A DNA stretch of 27,821 nucleotides from Phallusia fumigata (GCA_008931825.1 QXVZ01031326.1:1-27821); one strand, 5' to 3'; numbered from the stretch's first letter, positions 1-9,421 are shown. Translations and numbers: made by a program. The notes: generated by a model not told the origin, from the sequence alone.

Positions 1-96
1 GAGGCTTGTGGCGGAGGGATAAGGGAAGGGTAGTTTGGTTTTTTCGCAACATGAAAGCGCGACAGGGCGACAGTGCGCGTCGTTTGATCTCGACGG

Positions 97-384
97 GAGT
101 TGTTTAACGAGACAGTGACTCACGGAGGAGGGCGACATCCGGATGAAGCTTGCGCCCAGAGAACGCGCCCCGCGATAAACAACCTGACTTGTGGAACAGC
201 TTTGTACTATGCTGCCGACGCAAAACCTGAGCCTAATTGTGTTGAGGAGGACACGCTTGATTACAGCGACGACCGGCGAACGCAGGGTGTACCGTTGGGA
301 AGTTGGCAAACACAGCGTGATCTGGCAATGAGGCGTGGAAAACGTTTTATGGGCATGCCAGGCATTCGGCGCCGGCAAGAATAA
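97..384 (+). CDS. Candidate coding segment with dibasic-rich C-terminus, unidentified
   Basis: An open frame of about 95 codons ends at TAA (382-384). It is open from just after an in-frame TGA at 85-87, and an AG at 98-99 could be an acceptor. No convincing ATG starts it; the first in-frame Met is late. The product is balanced in charge and contains four Cys, two N-glycosylation-like sequons (near the start and at NNLT) and an acidic middle (EEDTLDYSDD). The tail is very basic: RRGKR, then FMGMPGI, then RRRQE. The dibasic sites resemble a secreted precursor, but no signal peptide is visible here and the short peptide lacks an amidation Gly before RR, so that reading is speculative. A second frame opens at 321 and overlaps the end. 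It may be an exon whose gene begins outside the window. Confidence 0.28.
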   Translation, partial: ELFNETVTHGGGRHPDEACAQRTRPAINNLTCGTALYYAADAKPEPNCVEEDTLDYSDDRRTQGVPLGSWQTQRDLAMRRGKRFMGMPGIRRRQE

Positions 385-400
385 CTAACGTGGTTCCAGG

Positions 401-578
401 GATTCTTTCCAAAACAAAAAAGATCTTGGATTTTCGTAAAAAATATGGTTTTAAACCAAAGAGTACGATTAATCCACTTGTTGAACGACTGGCCGGGGAT
501 TATGAGAGGGATTCCAGCAGGTACACTATGCCGGGCGCGAGAGCTACTAATATTAAAAAGGCATTTGTTGAAATTTAA
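401..578 (+). CDS. Candidate 3'-terminal exon, unidentified protein
   Basis: The frame is open from 321 to the TAA at 576-578. A splice acceptor (GGTTCCAG) ends at 400, so the exon probably starts at 401 with two bases completing a codon. The product is lysine-rich (about 58 residues); after a KTKKILDFRKKYGFKPK stretch comes NPLVERLAGDYERD and a basic tail ending VEI. An AATAAA begins six bases after the stop, which supports a transcript end here. It could be spliced to the segment at 97-384 through a weak donor near 287, but phase alone does not prove that. No family was recognised. Codon usage is AT-richer than in the preceding segment, so a transposon remnant is also possible. Confidence 0.28.
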
Positions 579-583
579 TGTGG

Positions 584-589
584 AATAAA
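584..589 (+). other. Candidate polyadenylation signal AATAAA
   Basis: An exact AATAAA lies six bases after the TAA that closes the candidate terminal exon. The position would give a very short 3' UTR. The hexamer is common by chance in AT-rich DNA, so the support comes only from its place after the stop. Confidence 0.3.
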
Positions 590-934
590 TCATTAGCGTC
601 AATTCTCATTTTTAGTTCCATAATTTCGTAGGTATTAGTGGGTCTTAAAATGGGTTTATCCCCCCTTAAAGATTTTTTCAGGGAGACCTCGACTGGTTAT
701 GTGTGGATGAAAAGTTTGCAGGTGTTAAATGTATAATCATTTCTATTATCACGATTAGTGGAGTAACATTTAAAATTAGATGTTATCAGTTAGTTCAGTA
801 AATACCAAAAACGCGCGCACTTCTCGGCATTACGAAACATAATCCAGTATTCTCTCAGCGGAGAATTCCTGGAAACTTCGATGGCCGATTTGACACCCGG
901 CATTTTTCGCTTCTCGTTTGTTTGACACTACTGT
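590..934. other. AT-rich stretch, nothing recognised
   Basis: This is AT-rich DNA with short frames only. A minus-strand frame beginning near 1150 runs into it as far as about 830 but has no clear splice or start signals. Confidence 0.5.
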
Positions 935-1149
935 CAGCCGTTCCGCATTCCACACATATTTGCACCCATTCGAGTGGGAACGAAGAGTCTGTTTGTTCAC
1001 GATATCACCCCTATCCGACCAATTGCCAGGACGGATACTCANCAGCCGTTCCGCATTCCACACATATTTGCACCCATTCGAGTGGGAACGAAGAGTCTGT
1101 TTGTTCACGATATCACCCCTATCCGACCAATTGCCAGGACGGATACTCA
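935..1149. repeat. Exact 107-bp direct duplication across an N (probable assembly join)
   Basis: Bases 935-1041 and 1043-1149 are identical, separated by one N at 1042. An identical copy on each side of an unknown base is what two overlapping contig ends look like when they are abutted instead of merged. Copy plus N is 108 bases, a multiple of three, so frames on both strands run through it and look longer than they are. The real genome most likely has one copy. Confidence 0.9.
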
Positions 1150-1623
1150 AGGGGCGGTCGAAAGCCGTTTCTCCTCACCCACCGAACCAGACACGAGGCC
1201 TTTGTGTTGCGAAAGTCGTCGAAACACGAGTATTGTGTGCCCGGCCCGTACCACGCTCCCCAAAGTGCGAGAATGGCGCAATTTCGGACCGCAAAGCGAA
1301 CGTCTCCTTCGCGACGTAAAGCAAATAAGCGCTTCGTGTCGATAAATTCCGCAGATTCCTATCTCTCCAAGTACGACACCACTTGTAAGCTGTATGCCCG
1401 TCAACAGTTCGCATCCCTAGTTTCTGTTTTCTATAACCCACGCCACTGCGCGAATCGATCCCGCTACCAAACATGGCGACTTTCCACGCGTCTCTCATCA
1501 ATTATTCAAGGCCCTGCACATCATACACCTCAACTGTGGCGCTTTAGGTTTTCTTCACGCGTCGCGCCTGCGTTGTCCAAAAGGGAAACCGAGAGAAGGC
1601 GACAAGGAATCAAATGTTTGTGA
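1150..1623. other. GC-richer block open in several frames on both strands, strand unresolved
   Basis: Plus-strand frames stay open to 1623 and 1345, and minus-strand frames are open at 1501-1175 and 1404-1147. The long plus-strand product is very rich in Arg, Ser and His with few acidic residues, which is typical of a shadow frame. The minus-strand frame 1501-1175 is more balanced and ends at a GTGAGG that could be a donor. After one stop the same minus frame resumes as the frame covering 1150-830. The block is probably an exon, a decayed element or a CpG-rich regulatory stretch; I cannot choose between them. Confidence 0.25.
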
Positions 1624-2213
1624 CCTTCCAGGTTTCAAATTGCATGCCGCGTGGCAGGCGAGTTATCCGATGGTTAAGTACTTCGCTACAACTGAACCGT
1701 AAACACCTGTCGAGTTCACGTTCCCATTTGCGATGAGCCTGATCGTTATTGACTCGCGATGCGGAACCCGCGCGAGGTTCCACAATTCTGGCTAAAAATT
1801 TTTTGTCCACAGTCCAAGCTTTAAAACCAGGTCCACGCCACATAAAGCGCAAATAATTGTAGGGTTTAAAAATAGAGACAATTAGATTTTCACAAACCTA
1901 TTACGTCCTACACAATCGATAACATTGTGGTTAGTTGCAAGAGAATATTTTTCACAAACGCATTCTTTCATAGATGATACGTTATACGTGTATTTTTAGA
2001 TTAATGCCGTTAGGTTGGAAAATTTTCGGTTTCAACTATTTATAAAATTAGATCGGAATTTCAATTTGGACGCGTATCATACAAATTAGTCATTAAGTCA
2101 AAACGATTTGCAAAAGGTGTAAGCCACTAGAAAGACGATAAATCTTAAAATTGCAACCTTGATAAGCGCATGTTTGCTGTAGGCAGTAATGTATCAAGTG
2201 CAGATTTAATCCT
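1624..2213. other. AT-rich stretch, nothing recognised
   Basis: The longest frame is the minus-strand 80-codon frame at 1852-1610, which is Arg/Trp-rich and without splice support. It is probably intergenic or intronic DNA outside the inverted-repeat arm. Confidence 0.4.
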
Positions 2214-2285
2214 GAGCGTTCGGTTGCGTTTTGCGTGAAATCGTCGGATCAAAACTACTTTGAGGAGGTGAAATTAGATGCTGAG

Positions 2286-2364
2286 TAGCCGAGTGATGCG
2301 GCACTCCTTCACAAACCGCCACCACACCTGTGTGACTCACTTATACCTGCTAGGGTTCGAGACC
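2286..2364 (+). repeat. tRNA-like A box and B box, possible SINE head
   Basis: TAGCCGAGTGATG at 2286-2298 matches a pol III A box, and GGTTCGAGACC at 2354-2364 matches the B-box consensus. The start-to-start distance, about 68 bases, is somewhat longer than in a tRNA with a long variable arm. No acceptor stem pairs, so this is not a working tRNA. The A box resembles the D-arm region of Leu/Ser-type tRNAs. A tRNA-derived SINE is the likeliest reading; its 3' end was not located. Confidence 0.45.
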
Positions 2365-2908
2365 CCTGTTGCTGTTTATTCCCGATTTTTTAGGGCTGAA
2401 GCTTTACCGGATGGAACGGCATGTAACGAAACACAAATTATAAAAATACGTTTACATTTGCTTCAGCTTGACGAACAGTTGCTTTATACCTATGTTTTTA
2501 ACTCTGATGGTGAACTACTGATTACCGCGATGAACCTTAGATAACTAACATCAAAATTACTGTTAAAGACATCGAAACTTTTTGGGCTGAAGGCAACAGC
2601 CATGTTATGCTCGCGACCGAATCAGCAGCAAATAAATGAAAAACGTTGTGTTTAGAATCGAAATTTCGAGAAACGCTACTTCACAAATGATCTCACGAAA
2701 ATGGTTTCACACGTTTCGGAAATGTTCTCATTAAAATTATTAAGAAGCGGATAAAGACAAAAACAAGCTTCAAAGCATAAACAACACCAACAATCGATCA
2801 CTCACCACCAGCACGCCACAAAAACACGATCTCGTCCTCGGCTTGGCAAACAAACAATCGGAAAAATAATCGTTTGCCTCATTCGCGCGTGCCTGTCTAT
2901 CACCTAAC

Positions 2909-2924
2909 CGATAGCCGGCTATCG
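2909..2924. repeat. Perfect 16-bp palindrome (left arm)
   Basis: CGATAGCCGGCTATCG is its own reverse complement. The flanks TAAC and GTTA extend the pairing with a one-base bulge. It lies just after the stop of the conserved minus-strand AT-hook frame. It could form a hairpin in RNA or be a dimeric binding site. Confidence 0.85.
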
Positions 2925-2926
2925 AG

Positions 2927-3205
2927 TTACCGACTAGCCTTCGCAGCGTCCATTAGCCCAGGATCGGGTCGGGACTTCAACGCAACACTGCGGCTGGTGC
3001 TGCTGGGACCTGTGCTTTCACTCGGAACGGTGAAAACATGTTGCGTAGCAGGCGTTGGTGGGCGACCTGGTTTCCTGCCCGCGCTCTTTGTGCCAATCCA
3101 CACGCGAACTGTCCAAACAAGTTCGTGGGTGGCAGCGCCAAAGCTCCTACGCCGCAAACTCTTTTCGCCTCTGATCATCCTGCACGTCGCGTGTTGCTGC
3201 TTCAT
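2927..3205 (-). CDS. AT-hook-like small protein or first exon (left-arm copy)
   Basis: This 92-codon frame begins with ATG in an A-rich context (AAAAAATG) and ends in TAA just before the palindrome. The product is basic at the N-terminus (RRRSF near residue 20), has RKPGRPPTP near residues 44-52, which matches the core of an AT-hook (minor-groove DNA binding), and then a Ser/Thr/Pro-rich tail. The right-arm copy differs at about two residues (R/S near 72 and S/G near 91) and keeps the frame open. The opposite strand is also open here, so coding is not proven. No family beyond the AT-hook-like motif was recognised. Confidence 0.3.
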   Translation of the reverse strand: MKQQHATCRMIRGEKSLRRRSFGAATHELVWTVRVWIGTKSAGRKPGRPPTPATQHVFTVPSESTGPSSTSRSVALKSRPDPGLMDAAKASR

Positions 3206-3422
3206 TTTTTAAATAAGCACCGATGTGCGACTGATTGCAACACGACCGGCGCAAGAATCGGGCACCGCGAACAGAGTGGGCAGGGACACGGCTGAAACCG
3301 TGCTCTCAGCGCGGTGCTTTCCTCTCACGTGATCACTGGCGTCACAATCCCACTCGACGGGTACTCGTCGAGTTGTTTTTCACGCCGACGATGGATGCGG
3401 TCCTCACAACAACCGTCTGTCG

Positions 3423-3668
3423 TCAAAACCGCTGCCAAACTTGGATACTTTGCCACCAAACTGCAGTGTCGAAAAGAAGAAACGCTGTTGCACCATAATG
3501 AACAGTATCCCAAGCCTCTTTGTTTGAGTTTTTAGGCTGCTTTATTCTATCAAACAAATTGCTCCATATTTTTGAACAATCTTGGGCGCCAGATGGGAAT
3601 ATTTGAATGTACTCTTGGGAAAGAGGTAATAGAACAGAGTTGCAAACGTCGCAAGGAGGAAATTTCAT
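3423..3668 (-). CDS. Candidate coding frame starting MKFPPCDVC (left-arm copy)
   Basis: This 81-codon frame starts at an ATG and encodes CDVC near residues 6-9, aromatic and hydrophobic residues, and WDTVHYGA near 54-61. It could be a first exon: the product is well balanced in charge over its first 60 residues and those codons are identical between the arms. The copies differ only at residues 62 and 69 (T/I and T/A). The Cys pair alone is not enough to call a zinc finger. No splice donor was convincing, and the identical nucleotides here reflect arm identity, not codon-level selection. Confidence 0.25.
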   Translation of the reverse strand: MKFPPCDVCNSVLLPLSQEYIQIFPSGAQDCSKIWSNLFDRIKQPKNSNKEAWDTVHYGATAFLLFDTAVWWQSIQVWQRF

Positions 3669-4059
3669 AGTATCTCAGTAAAAATAATCTCCTCATCGAC
3701 CGCAAACGTTACAATGTTTTATTGTTTAGTGTGTTTTTTTGTTTCACGATCACGACCGAGCTCTAACCACTTCGATATTTTTAAATACTATGACAAACGA
3801 AAACTATCGAGCCAAACAAAACAGTGTTTTTTCGTTAATATTACAGGAAATATAACCTTCAAGTAAATACACCGTGGCAATCGCGTCGCAAAACATGCGT
3901 CACGATGACGAGCGACTAGCAAAATCCCGTAAACGCGCCCGATGAATTCAGGGATTCGCAAAGATTGGATTTGTTTGCCATCAAAAACCATTCGCGTCGC
4001 ATCTCCGTCTATTGACTTCCTGTCCGAACCAACATGGGGGTCTCAGTTTTTCGCAAACA

Positions 4060-4363
4060 NTGTGAAGTGTCGTTTCACAAACAATTGCGTTGTTTTGTAG
4101 CACGATAGCGTATCAAAAAGTTACCCAGCAAATAAATCAGGGCCGTATGACGAATACTTACAACTCTTCGCTGTGTATGTGTTTACCTTGCAACGTCCAA
4201 ACCACACAAAAACTGTCACCCATGACAGCGTCTTCCTCTATCGGTGTGACCAAACTGTATGTGACAACTACGCGGGTTAGTTGGTGGTAATAGCAGTGGT
4301 GGACAAGATGTTAATACAAATTAGTGCATTTACACAATCCATTTTTCCTGCCCATTTGACCAG
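4060..4363. other. Contig join and adjoining sequence, no gene recognised
   Basis: The N at 4060 is the exact inner limit of the inverted-repeat arm. Beyond it, a 66-codon plus frame at 4090-4290 is Thr/Ser-rich with no splice support. Confidence 0.5.
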
Positions 4364-4443
4364 GACTTCAAGCGTGTGCGATATATCTGTCAGTTCTTGC
4401 TCACATTCGCACGGCTCGCTTCTCAAAGTAAAAAAATTCCCTC
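4364..4443 (+). CDS. Candidate internal exon (helical, basic peptide)
   Basis: A pyrimidine-rich acceptor (TTTTTCCTGCCCATTTGACCAG) ends at 4363 and a GTGAGC donor begins at 4444. The 80-base exon in phase 0 encodes DFKRVRYICQFLLTF, then ARLASQSKKIP, and leaves two bases. It looks like an amphipathic helix. It may be an upstream exon of the plus-strand gene that continues at 5235. That exon needs phase 0, so an intervening exon whose length is one more than a multiple of three would be required and was not found. A second frame across the same bases is also open. Confidence 0.33.
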
Positions 4444-5234
4444 GTGAGCCAAAAAGTTTACCTACCCATGGTTTTAATGTTTAAACACAACGACGCTGCG
4501 ATCCATAAGCATTGTTTCTCAAATTGGAAAGGTCGGTAAGACTTAATGCACCAGCGATTAGAATTTAATGAAGACGCTTATTGCCGAAGTTGTATTTATT
4601 GATGAAAAACAAAAAGCTGCGAAACGGAATTATTGTGCGACGCACTCGAAAAATCAAAACCACGCACAGTTTGAGAACCATGCCTGTTATGGCATAAAAC
4701 TTTGGTCAGTCATGTTGTTGCGTCTGCAGTTAACACCAGGCTTGACGTTGAAAAATCAACTAGTCACCACGTCAGTGGACGACAGGGGCACTTTGTTTAA
4801 CGTTTGCTTCCCTTCGATATACATGGCTTTGTCGAATAACGTCGAGTGGCATGTTCCCGTTTAAAAGGGCATAACATCCGCTTAATTCCTGAACACTTCA
4901 ACCACCGACTTCGTATACCATGTGATGGGTGTGTGGTTTAATTGGCAAGTTTGTAGCCGTAACTGAGTGTTTTACGATTATCAGTTTATTTATTTTTACA
5001 AAAAAATAGTAGTTAGATAATCGGTAATTCCCTCAAATGGTTGTGGATGTTTCGCATCGATAGAAAAGTCTACTCGTTGTGGAAAACACCTGCTATAAAG
5101 TACAAAGGTCACAAAATCGTTTCCTTGTATAAACGGGATTGCTTGCTTCTTCCAAAGCGGAACAAGGAATATCAGCTAACAGACACTTTCAACAAGTGAT
5201 CACAGTCACACGCCATATGTTATTGTGTTTTCAG
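4444..5234. other. Probable intron, no exon recognised
   Basis: A 98-codon plus frame (4568-4864) lies here without good splice signals. A missing exon of the plus-strand gene might be hidden in this stretch. Confidence 0.35.
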
Positions 5235-5336
5235 CTGGAGCATGCCGCCAACGCACAAGCCGGCCTCGTACAACAAGTGACGTCACTTGCGCAGGAGCAT
5301 GTGACGTACCGCGATGACGTCAGCAAGGTGCGGCGG
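5235..5336 (+). CDS. Internal exon of plus-strand gene, coiled-coil-like
   Basis: The exon is flanked by a strong acceptor (TATTGTGTTTTCAG, ending 5234) and a consensus donor GTGAGT at 5337. It is exactly 34 codons, phase 0 on both sides. The peptide begins LEHAANAQAGLVQQ and continues VTSLAQEHVTYRDDVSKVRR: Ala/Gln/Glu/Val-rich with heptad-like hydrophobic spacing, as in a coiled coil. Codon third positions are GC-rich compared with the flanks. Joined in phase to the exon at 6669 it keeps the helical pattern. Two CREB-like TGACGTCA motifs lie inside it but are explained by the coding sequence. The gene was not recognised. Confidence 0.6.
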
Positions 5337-6381
5337 GTGAGTGGCGTGATACTGGTGTGGTGCTGTATACATGTGCTTGCAAAATGTAAATGCTCCGTCC
5401 AGTTTGTTTACGCCTACCAAAGGAAAACACGGTTAATCATGACTGGTGTGTTTGTTAACATCAGTTGCCGGTGCCGGTCGCTTCCTGTTCAATGTTGTTG
5501 TTGTTTATAAAGTAAATTTATTTATTGCCTAAGTTTGCGGTACCAGGGTTTTCCCCCTGCGCCAACACGAAAAAATGTTTTATCCCTAAGTGCAGGTTCA
5601 TTGTACTCACATAAAGATAAAACTTTGTTTAAAAAGCGGGAAAATGGCGTCGTTTTGTTTGCTATTAAATGTAAACAACGAACAATGATGGAAACAAAGG
5701 CGCTGTTGATGTAAACATTCGATTAGGTGGAAGCAAACAGCGGTGGCCATTGTTGCCGTTCAACAATTGGCGGGACAATTTGATGACGGCATATAACAGA
5801 TTTAACTTCCGTCCGTGGAATCTTTTTGTACAAATCAGACCATACCTTACTTTGAAGCTTAGTTGATCTTGTGTTGTGCGAACACGAAAGGCATAAAGGT
5901 GCTTGCTGTTTCATGTTGTATTGCTTTAAGGTCAAATTACAATGATGGCTCTTAACAAAGGCCGCACTGTAAACCCAGGGCGAATGTCGCAACTGCGTAA
6001 GTGTGGCCACATTAAACTTACTTACCAAACAATGCCGTGGGCGGACGTGGTGGTTTTATTGGCTCACGGCTACTGGCTCATCCAATGCGTTTAAGTTGTC
6101 TGAATTATTTATGTGCTCAGTTGTAACTTGTCGTTCCCTGGAGCCCAGCCGGTCCTCCGAGATTGAACTCGCGTCACCTTGGGCCCTTTCCGCCAAAAGT
6201 TTTGATTAGTTTCTTGATTTTTGTCCTGATGGCGACACAATACTTTTTGATAACCCTTAATCACGTGACGAATTGCGTGAAGTATGATTTTATTAAACTC
6301 GTTTCAACTCGTTACGCGGCAATTCTTCCGAAAGCCACTACATGCGTCCCCCTATCAATAGCAGTAATTAACGTCCTGGCA
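5337..6381. other. Probable intron with one tRNA-like arm
   Basis: The minus-strand frame 6028-5723 reads fairly protein-like and contains a GTAAGG that could be a donor, but it lacks a clear acceptor. Around 6150-6175 the minus strand has a tRNA T-arm-like GAGTTCAATCTC without an adjacent A box, perhaps an old SINE fragment. Confidence 0.3.
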
Positions 6382-6596
6382 CAGTGTTTCCGTACCAGTG
6401 GTACACGAAGCCACTCCAAGGGGTACGCGGCATCTCTCGTGCATAAAAGTGAACTGCGTTCTTCGTTGCATATATGTTCAGAATGTTGAAAAAATCAAAA
6501 TTACTTTTTGTGGAACTAGGTGGTACGCATCGACAGTGCGTTACCTCCCAAGTGGTACGCGATCACAAAAGGGTTGGGAACCACTGCATTGGCAAT
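6382..6596. mobile_element. hAT-type MITE (215 bp)
   Basis: The ends are imperfect terminal inverted repeats: the left end reads CAGTGTTTCCGTACC and the reversed right end CAGTGGTTCCCAACC, with the CAGTGGTTCCCAACC type familiar from hAT superfamily elements. Internal GTACCACT/AGTGGTAC motifs lie near both ends. The flanking 8-mers TCCTGGCA and CATTGGCA match at five of eight positions, as expected for an aged 8-bp target duplication. There is no transposase. It sits about 70 bases before the acceptor of the exon at 6669, inside the intron. Confidence 0.7.
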
Positions 6597-6668
6597 AGAA
6601 TAAACTCGCGTATTTTCGTTGGTCGTGTTTGGCTGTAATTCAAATAAAAGGCCTTTTTTTTATCATAG

Positions 6669-7038
6669 AAACTAACCAACTTGAACAGCACCGTAGTCGC
6701 ACTCTCCGAAGAGGAACTAAAACTCAAGACGCGAATCGAGACGCTGGAACACGCTGCTGCGTCACCTAGCGACAATAAACAATCAAACAGTGGCGCAGAA
6801 GGCGACCAGGGGGTGGCGGGAAAGAGCGAAACTTCGCCACCTGAGAAAACGAAGCCAAACGGAGCAAGGGACAATACAAAAAAAGCTTCTCCGTCTACGG
6901 ACCGAGGTACGGAAGTATCCCCATCACACAACACGAATGTAAGGGTGGGAGATACTACGACGAGTTTCACTGAACTGCCAATCAGAAAGCGCCACGCATC
7001 GCGAGGCTCGGGAATAGTGAAAAGTTTTCAACTGAAAA
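6669..7038 (+). CDS. Internal exon of plus-strand gene: coiled coil, then polar disordered region
   Basis: A T-rich acceptor (CCTTTTTTTTATCATAG) ends at 6668 and a consensus donor GTAAGT starts at 7039. The exon enters in phase 0 and leaves one base. Its product starts KLTNLNSTVVALSEEELKLK, a helical Leu/Glu pattern extending to about residue 33. A Ser/Pro/Lys/Asn/Asp-rich low-complexity region follows and the exon ends near SGIVKSFQLK. The composition is typical of a disordered linker and codons are GC-rich at the third position. The opposite-strand frame (6970-6563) is Ser/Phe/Leu-rich and looks like a shadow. The next compatible exon is at 15176. Family not recognised; a cytoskeletal, centrosomal or scaffold coiled-coil protein is a guess. 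Confidence 0.62.
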
Positions 7039-7044
7039 GTAAGT

Positions 7045-8079
7045 GTGTTTTTTAGAAAAGTTTTGTGCACAGTTTATCTGTGAACACTTCAGGTTGCCAA
7101 TCGGGGCGCCAAAATAGTGCAAATCCGCTGAAAAATTTAATCTGTAAACGCATTTCTCATAATAATGCGAGCTGGGAGCCAATACAGCACTACCGCTGGA
7201 TGTCGTGAAAGAGCAATGCGATTTTTTTTTGTAAACCAACGGGTGACACGGGTCATTGTTTCTGATCATTTCCACAATTACATTTCAGCCCGAACCAGTT
7301 TGGCTAACTTGGTCACCGGGATGGTGGCAAAATATAAAAACAAGAAATCCTTTCTAAACTCGCGCGAGTCTTGTTGAAAGTACGTGTTGATCTCGCAGTG
7401 CGTTACGCAACGTTTCATGGTGGTATAATTACCTAGTTTAAGGTGTTAGCAGCCCAACTGCATTTTGGGACTACAAACGGCGATGTCGTGTTTTCATAGT
7501 GGTGTCGCACTTGTATTGTAGAACAATTAATGTACTTGCACCCGTGAACTAACAAAAAAATAGCAAATGTACTGGAATCTTAAATGTTCTTTTTTAGTAT
7601 TACCATGGATTTACAATTTTCGTGTTTCACCACATGGGGGCGCCACGCACCACCAGGACGTTTGCAATGCAATTTGATTTTTCGCCCGTATAGTTAGGTT
7701 TTCTTCAAACTCTCGATTCATTTGTAGTGACTTGTTGCCTAGATTACAAAATCAAACTTGAAGTTTTCGTCGGAAACTAGCTGTGGAAAAACTTGTTTTT
7801 CGACATACACAAATTGTACAAATTGTGGACTACCATATTCAGTTTAATGGTTATGTTTGGTAAAGCACTTCTACGCCTAATTGTCATCAAATATGTTGTA
7901 TGGAATGTTAATAGGTCAAAACATCATAGTACAATAGCCAATAACGTTGAGACCAAATACCAGCGCTCACCCAATTCTCGCAGCATTGCGCTACTAGCAT
8001 CGAATGTAACTACCAATACCAAGTCGTTGGATGGCTGATCACGACACATTGCATCGGAGTCTTGGACGAAATAACTTAC
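7045..8079. other. Probable intron; no convincing exon
   Basis: This AT-rich stretch has a minus frame at 7275-6982 and a plus frame at 7793-8038, both lacking splice support. If the minus-strand nested gene continues downstream of 8080, its remaining exons should be here with two bases completing the first codon. Confidence 0.35.
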
Positions 8080-8195
8080 GCCTCACAAAATTAATTTGCA
8101 GACGTTGCACAACACCAATTTGTCGCAACTTAATGTCAGTTGCCCATACCACGTTGCAGATGATGTGTCGAATTGATTTTATGTCGTCGAACTTT
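8080..8195 (-). CDS. Candidate internal exon, minus strand
   Basis: On the minus strand a GACCGCAG acceptor precedes base 8195 and a strong GTAAGT donor follows base 8080. The 116-base exon enters with one base completing a codon and leaves one base. Its 38 whole codons give KFDDIKSIRHIICNVVW and then ATDIKLRQIGVVQRLQINFVR, which is well balanced and helical. The same frame stays open past the donor to a stop at about 8037. Entry phase matches the exit phase of the minus-strand exon at 9577-9422. A decayed transposon fragment is an alternative, since the frame reads on upstream as WSDRR to a stop. Confidence 0.33.
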
Positions 8196-9303
8196 CTGCG
8201 GTCGCTCCATCACGCCTTGTACGGAAGCAGTGTCTCGCCAGCCCCTTATAGTAGGCGCTTTTGGATCAACACAGACCTCTTTATGTGTATCTCAGTGTTT
8301 CAAAGTCATCTGTTCGACTTGCCTATTTCCAAAGCGCGTAGTCGTACTATTGGCCAGTTAACCGGTTGTCGATTGTGTAATCCGCCGTCGTGCAGCTGTC
8401 AGCGAGGTCGCCCCGTCCTTCGCTATCCGTTTTGATTAATCAACAAGCCCCTCGCGGTGTAGTAGCCCTGCATGACTGGCCGCATGCCAACATGCACTTA
8501 ACGGGTATCGCGCTGTCATCGGCCGCCGATCGAGGCTTGATTTCCCGCCGCCGCTCTCCCCCGGGGACGGGCGCACACTTGCTGCACTGGCGAGGGAAAC
8601 CAGTGGTCACGTCTCCGCGACCAAAGACTCGCCAGTATTCGTTGCTATGGCGCCGCCAAGTACAAGTTGCGCTTTTTCAAGGTTTCTTTTCTTAACAAAC
8701 GCTGCTATTTAGGTCCCTCAAATCCAAATGCTTGTAGCATCGATTTCGTTTGACTTTTTTAGCACTTGCCAAAATCTCGTCAGATATATAAATATTGATT
8801 ACATGCTTGTTGTGAGAACTAAAGAAATGGTTTCCAAAAAATCTGAATTCTGATTTCATCTTTGTGTCTAGATATAGAAAAAGCGATTACGTTTTGAACC
8901 CAGTATTAGGTCAATAATTTCAAATTTTTTTGAGTATTCGCTTCCCAGTACAAAGTACGAAGGTCATACATGCGAATGTGTGTTTTGTTACTTTTCGAAT
9001 TCCCTGGGTTTCGTTGTAAGACGTACAGGGTCCATATTAGGGGGTTTGGATTTTCATAAAATGCACCAAGTGTTTTAACGCCTTCACTGAAACTTAAAAC
9101 ATGCAAAGTGCTATATTTGGTTCACCCAGTATCAGTGCTCTCGGCTTATCTTGTGTCGTTTTTGACGCCGTTCTTATCACCCAGGACCATCAAATCCTGT
9201 CTCTAATCATCCCGTTGTAATAACTACAAGAATAGGCACCATCAAAAAGTTGCTATCGCCCACTTATACCATTCTCTACACTAATCACTTCCATGTTAAA
9301 CAG
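8196..9303. other. GC-rich block at 8390-8690, then AT-rich DNA; no gene resolved
   Basis: The 300-base CpG-rich block has a plus frame that is Arg/His-rich. A weak candidate start (GCTATGGCGCCGCCA, about 8644) is followed by a poor donor. It could be a promoter-like CpG block. The rest, to 9303, is AT-rich with nothing recognised. Confidence 0.3.
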
Positions 9304-9351
9304 GCGGAGCAGCGGTTGAGACTCGGCAGGACCACAACACACAAGATCACG
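9304..9351 (+). CDS. Possible 48-bp exon on the plus strand
   Basis: A CAG acceptor ends at 9303 and a consensus GTGAGT donor starts at 9352. The 48 bases read AEQRLRLGRTTTHKIT in phase 0 and are open in a second phase too. The size keeps phase, so it could be an alternative exon of the plus-strand gene if read in the second phase. It lies only 70 bases from the minus-strand exon candidate at 9422-9577, and both are unlikely to be real at once. Confidence 0.22.
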
Positions 9352-9421
9352 GTGAGTTCCGTCAGTTCATTTCCCGGGTGTGCATAAATATTTAAGTGCT
9401 GTGACCCCACCCTACGCTCAC

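Larger units (their letters stand above)
2214..4059 (+). repeat. Left arm of a large inverted repeat
   Basis: This 1,846-bp stretch is the reverse complement of 25972-27821. Its inner end coincides with the N at 4060. The outer limit is unknown because the partner arm reaches the end of the window. Divergence is uneven: the inner part (about 3500-4059) appears identical, the middle (2870-3500) differs at roughly 1-2% and the outer part (2214-2770) at roughly 5%, including several indels (counted by eye). The arm carries a tRNA-like promoter pair, a 16-bp palindrome, a short CpG-rich hairpin (3352-3373) and conserved minus-strand frames. Confidence 0.95.

Noticed and set aside
922..1623. 233-codon plus-strand open frame as a protein with an internal repeat
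   Set aside because: The repeat is the N-flanked assembly duplication, and the remaining product is very Arg/Ser/His-rich.
5270..5325. Pair of TGACGTCA sites as an enhancer
   Set aside because: They lie inside a well-supported coding exon and follow from its codons.
6146..6180. tRNA gene on the minus strand (T-arm-like GAGTTCAATCTC)
   Set aside because: No A box, anticodon arm or pairing acceptor stem lies at the proper distance.
8640..8690. Start codon with short first exon (ATGGCGCCGCC)
   Set aside because: The following donor is weak and no phase-compatible next exon was found.
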